Assembly (NCBI GenBank): GCA_006176705.1
Contig: QRFJ01000022.1
Span: 3,594,888 to 3,658,887, forward strand
Length of the DNA stretch: 64,000 nt
Source: Cocos nucifera
Taxonomy: Eukaryota; Streptophyta; Magnoliopsida; Arecales; Arecaceae
Direction of reading: 5' to 3'
Under the pieces are notes generated by a model. That model ran no database searches. It was not told where the DNA came from and saw nothing but the letters and a program-made list of their open reading frames with translations. Of this stretch, positions 21,051-32,263 are shown one piece after another. The first letter of the stretch is position 1. The number at the start of each line of letters is the position of its first letter. The position numbers and the translations under genes were made by a program.

Positions 21051-23137
21051 ATGCCTCCCAGAAGAACCTCGACCCGGAGGTCGGCAGCCTCCGCGGCCCG
21101 ATCCCGTTCGGGTCCGTCCGCTCCCACTCCGGCCCCGGCGACGCGGGCCCGCTCCGTACTCGCGGTAGATGCGGAGCGGTTCGACCTGCTTGCCCAGCAG
21201 GTCCGCGATCTTACGGAGGCGGTGCAGGCAGTGCAAGCCACGCATTCGCGAGGTCCAGCGCCCACTCGACCGGCGCGGGGTTCCCCGGAGCCCGGGAATC
21301 CAGTCCAGGAGCGACCGATGTGGGCTACCCAACCTCCGGCCCTCGGGAGAGAAGGGCAGCCGGCAAAGAGCCCCTGCTCGGACCGCGGCTCAACCCAGGG
21401 AGAAGCTTCGCACCCCTTCCGCGAGAAGACCTTGGGGATTAAGGATCGCGAAGATTTCCTGGACCAAAGGCTCATGGAGATGGGACGGCGCATAGAAGAA
21501 CTTCGTCATACTCCTTCCTCCCGCGGTAACGATATTTGCACTGATCCTCCCTTCTCACAGAAAATTATGCAGGAACAGGTACCACCGAACTTCAAGCTCC
21601 CGCATTTTGAAAGCTACGATGGGACCACTGACCCGGTCGACCATTTGGAGGCCTTCAGGACGACGATGTTACTCCATGGCGCGCCTGATGCCATTTTGTG
21701 TCGGGCTTTCCCTTCTACCCTCAAGGGAGCGGCTAGGAATTGGTACTCGGCGCTTAAGCCGGGCACCATCCTGTCGTTTGACCAAATGAGTCAACAATTC
21801 GCGGCCCACTTCGTCAGCAGCAAACGGCCGCGCAGAGGCTCGGATTCCTTGTTGGCCATCAGGCAAAAAGAGGGGGAACCCATCCGGGCTTACGTCACCC
21901 GGTTCAACGCTGCCGCGCTGGAAGTCCGGAACCTGGACCAATCAGTTGCTATGGCCGCCCTCAAGGGCGGCCTTCAGAAGAACGACCTGCTGTTTTCCCT
22001 GGAGAAGAAATATCCCAGGGACTTCGCTGACATGCTAGCTCGGGCCGAAAGCTATGCCCGGGCAGAAGAGGCTTTCGAGGCCAAGGATAGTGAAGCTCGC
22101 GACAAGCGACGAGTAGGCAGAGCGGGAAGGCCTGCCGAGGAAAGAAAGCGCACCGAAGCCTGGCCGCGTTCCCGAACTCCCCCTGGTCGCGGGCGTGCCC
22201 GGACTCCACCTCAGGCTCGGGGGCGGGAAGCCACCGACGGAAGGGCGCGCCGAAGTTCTCCTCGGCACCGAAGTCCCCCCCGACGCCGAAGTTCCCCCCG
22301 GCGCCGAGGTTCTCCCTCGCGACGAGGTCCCTCCCCGCGCCAAGGTTCTCCCCTCCGACGGCGTTTTCACAGCTACGCCCCCCTCAACGCCCCGAAGGCT
22401 CAAGTGCTGCTGGAGATCAAGGGACGACTTCCGGAGCCGGAGAGGATGCGTTCCCATCCCAGAAAACGCAACCCCAACAAGTTCTGCCTTTACCACCGTG
22501 ACCACGGTCACGATACCGAGGAGTGCATCCAGCTCCAGGACGAAATCGAGGAGCTGGTCCGGCGGGGCAGGCTTGGCCGATTCCTGCGAAGACGATCTAA
22601 AGAGCAGGAAGATCGGCCGAGAATGTTGCCGCCGAATGGGGAAGATCGGCAGGAGGACCGGCCGTCTCTTGGCGTCATTAACACCATCTCGGGAGGACCG
22701 CAGCAGGGAAAGACCGACGAATCCGAGGGATCGGCAAAGAGGCAGAGGACCTCGGAGCCCGTGACCTTCACCGAGGCAGACGCCCAGGGGATCAGATTTC
22801 CGCATAACGACGCGGTTGTAATCTCTTTAAACGTCGCTGATTATGATGTACGCCGCGTTTTGGTGGATAATGGAAGTTCGGCGGACATATTGTTTTACGA
22901 TGCCTTCTTAAAAATGTCCCTACCTGACACCCGCTTAGGACCTGTAAATTCCCCCCTGGTGGGATTTGCCGGACACGCCGTTCCGGTCGAAGGCATGGTG
23001 ACTTTGGCGGTGACGGCGGGCCAATCCCCAAAATCGGCCAAGGCGCGGATCGACTTTTTTGTCGTGAGGACCCCGTCCGCCTATAATGCAATCCTTGGGC
23101 GACCAGGCCTTAACGCGCTACGGGCGGTAGTGTCAAC
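21051..23137 (+). CDS. Tat-element Gag-protease (first, clean copy; 3' part disrupted by misjoin)
   Basis: The start MPPRRTSTRR at 21051 is the first ATG after the primer site. Residues 1-60 are Arg/Ser/Pro-rich. Residues about 175-350 are the retrotransposon Gag capsid-like domain, with LPHFESYDGTTDPVDHL, ARNWYSALKPGTI and VTRFNAAALEV. Residues about 375-437 are an Arg/Ser dipeptide-rich tract. Residues about 477-493 hold CLYHRDHGHDTEEC, a CxxH...HxxxxC knuckle. Residues about 600-620 hold the aspartic-protease active site VLVDNGSSADILF. The frame runs into unrelated sequence after 23137 and stops at 23157-23159. The true continuation is at 27882. Confidence 0.88.
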
Positions 23138-26100
23138 AAAAGAGAGAATACACAGGTAATATTTAATAGAAAAATAATCTATTTTATTATTAAGTAAATC
23201 AAGTAAAAATATAACTTAAAAAATATATAGTACAGTCAATAATTAACTTTTTAGATCATATTTTTTTTTTTTTACATCAACAATCTTTCCACGTAACCAT
23301 CTAAAGCAATATAGTCCTGTATCGAAGTCTATCTCATCAAGTGGACTTTCAGTCTTCATACTGGCTTAATTTATTTTCTCGGTGGTCTATTTCATTTGTA
23401 TCCATTTGAGTCTTATCTGTCTTTGTTACCTGATAAATTGTCTCAAGAAATCATTATTGTAATAATCTGCTCACTCGTGTACTTAACTCAGATTGAGACC
23501 TGACTCCTTATTGTGAATATCTATTTGGCACCTTGTTGTTGTCATTTATTAAGGTCTATTTGGCATCTAGGAGCATTATTCCAAGCTGCTTACAAATGTT
23601 AACTTTTTATATATTAAGAAGGCCTCCTGTGTATCGACCGATTGGCAATTGCAACATATCAAGTGTTTTCTTCATTATCTTGAGTCTCTAGATTATTGTG
23701 TTGGCTTAGTAGGACTCTTTCACTTTAATAGCAAATCATTAATAAGAATACACATCCTATTTATGTAAGCCTTTCTTATACAGCATGATCAGATTATAAA
23801 GTCTAAATCTAGATGTATTTTCCCTTAACCAGCAACTCTAAACTTCCTCCAAAGACAAAGAGAATATATATCCTTTTATGTACTCTAAATACTTGATAGA
23901 ATGATTGTTCTTCAATATTTGGGGATATAAATCCGCTCCTTCCGAAGCGTGGCCCGACGCTTCGGTTTGTGTCTGTGATCTCGGATGGTTGGTCCTCAAG
24001 TACCCTCAGGTAGTTCTCCTTGAATTGAGCTTTCAGCGTCCAGCGCCAGGTACCGAGCCTTCCTTGTACCTACGCTGATTTTAGTCTGCTAGTTCTGCTT
24101 CTTTTTGAACTCCCCAGCGCATGCCCGGTCGAAACTCCCACCGCCAGCCGAACCTTCCCCTTCGCCTGAACTCCTGTGCGGGTACGTCGCCCACGGCCGA
24201 TATCTCCTTAGAACCGACCCTTATTTCTCTAGTCTCATGCCGAGCCCTCCGCTGTATCTCAGCGCCTTCGTCATTACTCTCTTCGATTTCTCCGCAAGCG
24301 TTCCGTTGAACTTCCTCGTACTCGATCTCCAGCGGCCTGAAACTGCCTGGATTCCCTATGGCCGAACTCCTCGATCGCACCCTGACCTCCTCTCAAGCCA
24401 CCGAGCTCTCCTCACGATTCTCCCCTTCGGTCCGAACTCCTTCGAGATCCCCAGCGCCGATACTCCTTCGGACCACTCCATTGTCTGGCCGAATCTCACT
24501 CGGACTTTTTTCCCACGATCCGACTCCTCGGACCGACTCCAAGCGGCCGAGCTTCCAATGAAGTTCCTCCAGCGGCCGATAACTCCCTCCACGGATAGGC
24601 TTTAGGTAGAATCCCCAACGGTCCCTCAGAGCCCGATACTCCTCCAACGCAGAGCCGACTAGCAATCTCACTGAGACCCCGAACTCCTCAGCAAGTTCGT
24701 CACTGGCCGAACGCCTCGCCACGTCGCCCTCACAACTTCGCCGACCTGATGCTCTCTACCGAAGCTCTTCAAGTGTCCAACCTCAGCCCCAAGTCCAAAC
24801 AGCCGCTCCAACCCCAGCTCGGCCGAGCCCGCTTCGTCAGCAGACACAACTCTTCTGCGGAACGAGCCTATGCAGTACCGTCAAGCCAGATCCTATGGAA
24901 GCCAATCTCCCTCCTATCTTCCTCTTCAGGACCCGAACTCCTCAAATGGTGCACACGACGAAGCCTTCAATCCCTTTCATCGCAAAGCTCGCAACCACAC
25001 ATCAGTCCATCCGACTCAGTCAGTTCCGCCGCACCTCATTCATGTCAGTTCCCGTCCGCGGCGGATAGCGACCACATGCTCATTGTGTTCGCATGCTGCA
25101 CCCTCCACCGCTCTGCACGCGGCACCAGTTAGACTGACTCCACCGAACCTCGACGTTTTTGTTGTTTTTTTTTTTTTTGATGTGTTTTTCCCGCCAGTCT
25201 TACGCGCGCATTGTCGCCATCAAGCTCCGACAATATATCAAGTGACCCGCTCCCGACACACTAAGGAACGACTCTGGACTCTTTGATCTTTCTATAGCTC
25301 TCCTCCATCTCTATCCCGAACTCATCCGGCACTCCTTACTGTTGGTATCAAGAAACTAACTTGACCGTCGGTAGGTCCTGCCGGAGCCACTACCCCAACC
25401 GTTTCTCTATTGGACTTTTTTTATTTTTTTTGATTCGTTTGCAGGGTCCCCTGTTCGGCGCTTCTGTCAGCGGCCTCTGATGCGGCGTACCCCGGTTGCG
25501 ATCGGTATTTCATCACCAACGAGATTGGCGCTGGAAAAGGACTTTGTAAATCTTCCGAGGTTTCCTCTTTTTGTCTTGAAAGAGTGCCGACGCGATTGCC
25601 CTCTCTCTGCCCGATCTCTCTCTCTCCCTTTTCTTTTCATAATCTCTTTTTTGAGAAAGAATATATATCCTCCGAGAAGAGCCTCGTACCCGAAGTCGTG
25701 TCAGCCTCCGCGCTCCGATCCCGTTCGAGTCCGTCTCTCCCACTTTTTTCCGCCGTTCCTGAGATCAGCGGCTTTCCCTCCTTTACTCTCGTATATGTGT
25801 GAGGTCGTCGAGCCTGCTGGCCCAGCAAAAATAAAAGTTCCCCGTCTCTTGCGATTTCCTCTTTATAAATCACGGAGGCGGTGCATTGTCTAGTGCACAA
25901 GCCACCCATTTCGCGTGTCTAAGTGCCACTTGTTGTCGACCGGGTTGCTGGGGTTTCCCACCAGAGCCCTTGGGAAATCCAGTCCCAAGAGCGACCTTTT
26001 GATGTGGGCTACGTATTTATCCCGACGTTTTTTTTCCTCAGGAGAAGGAGGTTCAGCCGGCAAAGAGCCCCTTGCTTCGTTTGACCGGCGGCTCAACCCT

Positions 26101-27881
26101 CAGGGTATGTAAGCTCATAACCCTTCCGTGAGAAAACCTTGGAGGATTAATGATGCTCGCGAAGATTTCCTGGATCAAGAGCTCAATGGAGATGGAGACG
26201 GCGCATAGAAAAACGTTCGTCTACTCCTTCCTCCCGCGGTAACGATATTTGCACTGATCCTCCCTCACAGATAAAATTATGCAGGACAGTACCACGGATT
26301 ACTCAAGCTCTCCCGCATTTTGAAAGCTACGAATGGGACCTACTGACGCCGTCGAGCCATTTGGAGGCTTCATGGACGACGAGTTAACTCCATGGTCGGT
26401 CTGATGCATTTTGTGTCGGGCCTTTCCTTCTAACCCTATGGGAGCAGCTAGAAATGTGGTATTCGCGCTAAGCGGGCCCTATTCCTGTGCGTTTGAGCAA
26501 ATGAGGTCAACGTATATTGCTGCCATTCGTCAGCCAGCAAACGGCCGCGCAGAGGTCGGTTCTTGTTGGCCATCAGGCAAAAAGTAGGGGGAACCCACTG
26601 GTGCTTACTACCGTTTACCTGCCTTTGCTGAATAGTCCGGAACCTGGACAATCAGTTTCTACTGGCGCCCTCAAGGGCGGCCTCGAAGAACGATCTGCTG
26701 TTGTTCCCTGGAGAAGATATCCAGGGACTTCGCTGACAATGGCTAGCTCGGGCCGAAAGTCTATGCGGCAGTAAGAGATTCGAGCCAAGATAGTTTAAGC
26801 TGCGACAAGCGATCGAGTAGGGCCAGATGCGGGAAGGCATGCCGAGAAATAGAAAGCGCGACCGCAGCCTGGCCGCGTTCCCGACTCCCCATGCGGCGGG
26901 GCGTGCCGGACTCCACATCAGGCTCGGGCGGGAAGCAACCTGACGAAGGGCCAACCCGAAGTTTCCTCGATCACCGAAGCCCCCGACTCCGAAGTTCCCC
27001 CGTGCGCGAGGTCTCCCTCGGACGAGGTCCCTCCTCTCGGCCAAGGTCTCCTCCCGACGTGCGTTTTCACAGGTACAGCCCCCATCAACGCCCAGAAGGC
27101 TCAAAGTGCTCTGGGGATCAATGGGACGACATTTCGAAGCCGGAGAGGAATAGGTTCCCATCCAGAAAATGCAACCCCAATAAGTTCTCCTTAGCCACCG
27201 TGACCAAGGTCACGATACACTGATGGAGTGCTATCAGCTCTCAGGACGATTAATCGATGAGCTGGTCTCGCGGGGCAGGCTTGCCGATCCTTCTGCGAAG
27301 AATCTAAAGAGCAGTAAATACGCCTGAGAATGTGCCGCCTGAAGGGAAGATCGGGCAGGAGTAACCGCCGTCTCTCGGCGTCATAGACATCCAATCTCCC
27401 TGGAGGACCGCAGCATAGAAAGATCCGCTGACGATATCGAGGATTGCGCAAAAGAGGTAGAGGACTCGGAGCCCGTGACCTCAAACCGAGCAGACGCCTC
27501 AGGTGGATCGTATTCCGCTATAACGATCTGCGTNNNNNNNNNNNNNNNNNNNNNNNNNGTTGTAATCTCTTTAAACGTCGCTGATTATGATGTACGCCGC
27601 GTTTTGGTGGATAATGGAAGTTCGGCGGACATATTGTTTTACGATGCCTTCTTAAAAATGTCCCTACCTGACACCCGCTTAGGACCTGTAAATTCCCCCC
27701 TGGTGGGATTTGCCGGACACGCCGTTCCGGTCGAAGGCATGGTGACTTTGGCGGTGACGCGGGCCAATCCCCAAAATCGGCCAAGGCACGGATTGACTTT
27801 TTTGGTCGTGAGGACCCCGTCCGCCTATAATGCAATCCTTGGGCGACCAGGCCTTAACGCGCTACGGGCGGTAGTGTCAAC
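23138..27881. other. Probable assembly artefact: noisy duplicate of 18.9-22.8 kb plus a repeated 323-bp end
   Basis: 23138-27533 follows 18.89-22.81 kb in the same order: copia LTR end, RNase H, the copia/Tat junction (near 23906-23925), Tat LTR, then gag. It differs by dense 1-2 base insertions and deletions and inflated T-runs, not by ordinary substitutions. It ends in 25 Ns. The bases after the gap (27559-27881) repeat 22815-23137 at equal length, 323 bp, with only a few differences. A real duplication would not recreate the unique insertion junction inside the inserted element. Open frames here should not be annotated. Confidence 0.88.
27534..27558. other. Assembly gap (25 Ns)
   Basis: Exactly 25 undetermined bases lie between the noisy segment and the resumed clean sequence. 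A fixed round number suggests a placeholder and not a measured gap. Confidence 0.98.
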
Positions 27882-28113
27882 CTACTACTTAAAGATGAAA
27901 TTCCCGACGAGCCATGGAGTCGGCGAAGTCAGAGGAGACCAAGCCCTGGCAAAGTACTGCTACTCAATCGCCCTGCGCGAGGGAGACCGGCCCGACCCTT
28001 GCCTTGTTGATGGACTGGACGTCCGCGACGACCTCACTGAAGAACGGGGCGAACCTGCGGAAGACCTCGTCCCTGTGTCCTTACGCGACGGAGACCCGGG
28101 GCATGAGGTGCGG
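27559..28113 (+). pseudogene. Tat-element protease, resumed copy, and protease-RT linker
   Basis: This repeats the protease region of 22815-23137 with a compensated pair of 1-bp changes (near 27760 and 27805) that alters about 15 residues after the active site VLVDNGSSADILF. It then continues past VSTYYLKMKFPTS into the linker before RT. The frame is lost at about 28113, where one base is missing relative to the downstream RT frame. Confidence 0.8.
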
Positions 28114-29600
28114 ATCGCTCCAACTTAGCGGCCAAGGTCAAGGGACAGCTCGTCGCTTTCCTCAGAAGGAATGCAGACGTCTTCGCCTGGGCCCCAGCGG
28201 ATGTACCAGGGATCGACGCCGATGTCATAGAACATCGGCTGGCCATCGACCCAAGGCACCGACCCGTCAGAGAAAAATTACGCCGCCAAGCCCCAGAAAG
28301 ACAGAAGGCGGTAGCCGAAGAAGTGGATAAGCTCCTTGAAGCTGGACTCATCCGGGAGGTCAACTATCCGACCTGGGTCTCGAACGTGGTCCTCGTCAAA
28401 AAAGCAAACAACAAATGGAGGATGTGGTCGACTTCAAGAAGCTGAACAAAGCCTGCCCAAAGGACAGCTACCCCCTGCCGAGGATCGATCAGCTGGTGGA
28501 CGCAACCTCGGGCCACGAGCTCCTCACTTTTATGGACGCATTTTCTGGTTATAACCAGATACGCATGGCGCCCGAGGATGAAGAAAAGACCACCTTTATT
28601 ACTGACCGAGGTCTCTATTGTTACAGGGTCATGCCATTCGAACTCAAGAATGCAGGAGCCACCTACCAGCGCTTGGTCAACAAGGTCTTCAAGGGGCAGA
28701 TCGGCCGCAACATGGAGGTGTACGTGGACGACATGCTGGTCAAAAGCCGAGCCTCGACAGACCACCTCACCGACCTTGAAGAAACTTTCGGTGCACTTAG
28801 GAGGCACAAGATGAAGTTGAACCCGACCAAATGCGCCTTCGGCGTGACCTCCGGAAAATTTTTAGGATTCATGGTGTCGAGACGCGGAATCGAGGCAAAT
28901 CCCGAGAAAATCCGAGCCATTCAGGAGATGACCGCCCCGAAAATAATTAAGGAAGTTCAGCGCCTGGCTGGGAAGGTAGCGTCCCTAAACCGCTTTGTCT
29001 CGAGGTCGGCCGAGCGGTGCCTGCCCTTCTTCCAGGTCCTCAGGCGGCCGAAGGATTTTTGCTGGACAGCGGAGTGCAAACAGGCATTCGAGGAGCTCAA
29101 AAACTACCTCGGCGCGCCCCCGCTGCTGGCAAAGCCCGAACCGGGAGAAGGGCTGTTCCTGTACCTAGCTGTCTCTCCAATGGCCCTGGCGGCTGTCCTG
29201 GTCAGGGAAGATGCGAAGGCGCAACAACCAATCTACTACGTGAGCCGGGCCTTGAGGGATGCGGAGACCAGGTACTCCAAGTTGGAAAAATTAATTTACT
29301 ATCTTCTAATCGCTGCCAGGAGGCTCCGACCTTACTTTCAGGAGCATACCATAACGGTCCTCACGGACCAACCAATAAGAGCCGTCCTCCACCGAGCAGA
29401 CGCTTCAGGAAGAATCGCCAAATGGGCGATCGAGCTCACGGAGTTCGACATCAATTACCGGCCCAGGCCATCGAGCAAGGCTCAGATACTGGCGGACTTC
29501 GTGCTGGAATGCACCGCACCAGTTGAAGCCGAACTTGAATCAAGCGAGATTATCATCGGTGGGAGACCAAGCCTCAACGAAGGCCGAGCTGTGGCGGTCG
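28114..29600 (+). pseudogene. Tat-element reverse transcriptase and first RNase H
   Basis: The N-terminal fingers (FLRRNADVFAWAPADVPGI, REVNYPTWVSNVVLVKK) are in one frame to about 28427. The rest (DFKKLNKACPKD, MDAFSGYNQI, MPFELKNAGATYQRL, catalytic YVDD at 28721-28732, KCAFGVTSGKFLGFMVS) is in another. An RNase H follows: ALAAVLVRED, the YSKLEK segment, then FDINYRPRPSSKAQILADF. The two frameshifts are single-base. The RT synthesises cDNA from element RNA in virus-like particles and the RNase H removes the RNA strand. Catalytic residues of the palm are intact. The frame is lost again near 29590. Confidence 0.9.
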
Positions 29601-30510
29601 AGCTTTCCTGAAGAAAGGGCCGACCTTCTTGAGGGCGCCTGGGTTCTGCACGTGGATGGCTCATCCAACTCTAGCGGGGCCGGCGCGGGGCTGGTCCTGG
29701 TTAGCCCCGAGGGGATCGTCACCGAGTACGCATTGCGCTTCGAGTTTCCCACAACCAACAATGGGGCCGAGTATGAAGCGCTGATAGCTGGGCTGCAGAT
29801 AGCCAGGGAATTGAAGGTGGGTCGGCTTCAAGTCTATAGCGACTCCCAGTTGGTGGTCGGTCAGGTTGGCGGCAGCCACGAGGCGCGGGAGGAAAGCATG
29901 ATGACGTACCTCGGGAAGGTGAAGAACTTGATACCAGCCTTCGACAGCTTCGACATTCGGCACATCCCAAGGACCGAGAATACAAGAGCCGACCTTCTCT
30001 CCAAGTTGGCCACTTCTGCCCCGGCCGAACTACCGAAAGAAGTGTTTCTGGAAACTCTAAAGTGCCCGACCACCGAGGAACCTCAGGCCGTCCTGCGAAC
30101 GGACTTCGAGCCCAGCTGGATCGATCCGCTGATCGCCTACCTCGAAGAAGGGGCTCTCCCTCACGATCGGAGAGAAGCTCGGAGGCTCAGGAGTCAAGCC
30201 TCCCGCTACGTCTTGCACGAAGGCAGGTTATATAAGAGGTCGTACTCCCTCCCGTTGCTGAGGTGCCTCCGACCCTCTGAGCCCAACATCGCGCTACAGG
30301 ATGTCCACGAAGGACTCTGCGGGAGTCACGCAGGAGCCAGATCCCTATCGCAAAGACTACTTCGGCAAGGGTACTACTGGCCAACCCTATTTCGTGATTC
30401 CACGGAATACGTGAAGAAATGTGACCACTGCCAGAAGAACGCCAGCGTGCAAAGGCAGCCGGCGTCCGAACTCACTCCGCTCACTGCACCCTGGCCCTTC
30501 GCGCAAATGG
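29601..30510 (+). pseudogene. Tat-element second (archaeal-type) RNase H and integrase zinc finger
   Basis: A second RNase H fold begins at about 29635: LHVDGSSNSSGAG (first Asp), NNGAEYEALIAGL (Glu), VYSDSQLVVGQ (Asp) and ENTRADLLSKLA (last Asp). An extra RNase H between the usual one and integrase is the hallmark of the Tat lineage. After a spacer, the integrase HHCC zinc finger is seen in HEGLCGSHAGARS ... YYWPTLFRDS ... CDHCQKNA. The frame shifts by one base in a G-run near 30508. Confidence 0.9.
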
Positions 30511-31350
30511 GGGATGGACATCCTCGGCCCCTTCCCAACAGCGTCCGGACAACGGAAGTTCCTCCTGGTCGCGATCGACTACTTTACCAAGTGGGTCGAG
30601 GCGGAACCACTAGCGAAGATCACCGAGGCCAAGGTGCAGGACTTCGTCTGGAAGACGCTGATCTGCCGGTTCGGTCTGCCCCGAGCCCTCATAATCGATA
30701 ATGGGCGACAGTTCGCTGGAGCCCGATTTGCCGAGTTCTGCGAAGGACTAAACGTCTCCCACCACTTCACATCGGTGGCTCATCCGCAAGCCAATGGGGA
30801 AGCCGAAGTGACCAATCGGACCCTGCTGCAAGGCCTCAAGACGAGGCTCGATAGGGCAAAAGGGGCCTGGGTAGACGAACTCTACCACGTCCTCTGGGCA
30901 TACCGAACAACGCAGAGGGTACCGACCGGCGAGACACCCTTCGCCTTGGCCTTCGACGCCGAGGCAGTCATCCCGATCGAGCTCAAACTCCCGTCTGCTC
31001 GAATCGTGGGCTTCAACGAGCAACTCAACTCCCAGGACCTCAGAACCAACCTCGACCTTCTGGAAGAAAAGAGGGAGGCAGCCCGCATCCGAATGGCCGC
31101 CTACCAACGGAAGGTGGCTCGGTATTACAATTCCAGAGTCAAAAGCAAGGCGTTCAGAGTTGGGGACTTAGTGCTCCGACGAGCAGCCGTCTCTCAGCCC
31201 CAGAGTCAAGGGAAGCTCGTCCCAAATTGGGAAGGTCCGTACGAAGTGGTAGAGGTCATCCGACCTGGTACCTATCGCCTAAAGGAGCTCGGAGGACTAG
31301 CGCTTCCCCGACCTTGGAACTCAGAAAACCTGAGAATGTACTACCAGTAG
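30511..31350 (+). pseudogene. Tat-element integrase core and C-terminus
   Basis: This is the DDE integrase: WGMDILGPFP, LVAIDYFTKWVEAEPL (Asp), LPRALIIDNGRQFAG (Asp) and SVAHPQANGEAEVTNRTLLQGL (Glu). Next come WAYRTTQRVPTGETPFALAF and a C-terminal GPYEVVEVIRPGTYRL module. The protein ends NLRMYYQ at 31350. There is no chromodomain, consistent with Tat/Athila and not chromoviruses. Only an upstream frameshift separates it from the zinc finger. Confidence 0.9.
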
Positions 31351-31430
31351 TTTCCCTCAATAAAACCTTGTTGCTCGACACTATCGTTTCAGGGTCACTG
31401 GGAAAAAAGCGGGCGGAAATGTCCCCACAG

Positions 31431-32055
31431 CTGGCTAGGAACAGGAAGAGAACCTCGTCCTAGCGTGAGCAAAGTCGAAGGCCCCGTCCACAAAGGACGG
31501 GATGGGGGGAGAAGCGAGGACGACGGTCCTCATGTGCCCCCACAGCCGGCTAGGAACAGGAGGAGAACCTCGTCCTAGCGTGAGCAAAGTCGAAGGCCCC
31601 GTCCACAAAGGACGGGATGGGGGGAGAAGCGAGGACGACGGTCCTCATGTGCCCCCACAGCCGGCTAGGAACAGGAGGAGAACCTCGTCCTAGCGTGAGC
31701 AAAGTCGAAGGCCCCATCCACAAAGGACGGGATGGGGGGAGAGGCAAGGACGACGGTCCCCATGTGCCCCCATAGCCCGTTGGGAACAGGAGGAGAACCT
31801 CGTCCTAACGAGAGCAAAGTCGAAGGCCCCGTCCACCAAGGACGGGATGGGGGGAGAGGCGAGGACGACGGTCCCCATGTGCCCCCATAGCCCGTTGGGA
31901 ACAGGAGGAGAACCTCGTCCTAACGAGAGCAAAGTCGAAGACCCCATCCACCAAGGATGGGATGGGGGAGAAGCTCGGACGATGGTCCGGATGTGCCCCA
32001 CAGCCCGCTAGAAACAAGAGGAGAACCTCGTCCTAACGTGAGCAAGGTCTGAGGC
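31431..32055. repeat. 115-bp tandem repeat in Tat 3' untranslated region
   Basis: Units begin at 31431, 31546, 31661, 31776, 31891 and about 32004, with a spacing of 115, 115, 115, 115 and 113 bp. Each starts CCGGCTAGGAACAGG (or CCCGTTGGGAACAGG) and contains AACCTCGTCCTA and AAAGGACGGGATGGGG. Neighbouring units are more alike than distant ones. Tandem repeats in this position are known in Tat-type elements and can seed satellite DNA. The open frames crossing it are periodic artefacts. Confidence 0.93.
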
Positions 32056-32248
32056 CGAGCCCCAGAGTCCACGGCAAGCTTCACTGCAGAAGACGAGGTC
32101 TCCTTCGGACCTCAGCCTCAACTTCGGCGTCAATGTTGGCTGGAGATGAGACCTCCCCCGAGCTTCAGCTGCGACAAATGCGGAGCCCGGAAGAAGACTT
32201 CGGCAGTCGCCTGTTTTGGTACTCCCTCCCTTCAATCTTTGAACTCGG

Positions 32249-32263
32249 GAGTGGAGGGGCTAC
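32249..32263 (+). promoter_or_regulatory. Polypurine tract of the Tat element
   Basis: AGTGGAGGGGCTAC lies directly before the 3' LTR start TGTTGGGG, as required for plus-strand priming. Confidence 0.75.

Noticed and set aside
23138..27533. Apparent second copia/Tat boundary, extra LTR and extra gag
   Set aside because: It is an indel-rich duplicate of 18.9-22.8 kb ending at a 25-N gap, so it was treated as an assembly artefact and not as a nested element.
31502..32017. Periodic frames of 63-103 codons on both strands after integrase
   Set aside because: They come from the 115-bp tandem repeat; the sequence is non-coding 3' untranslated region of the Tat element.
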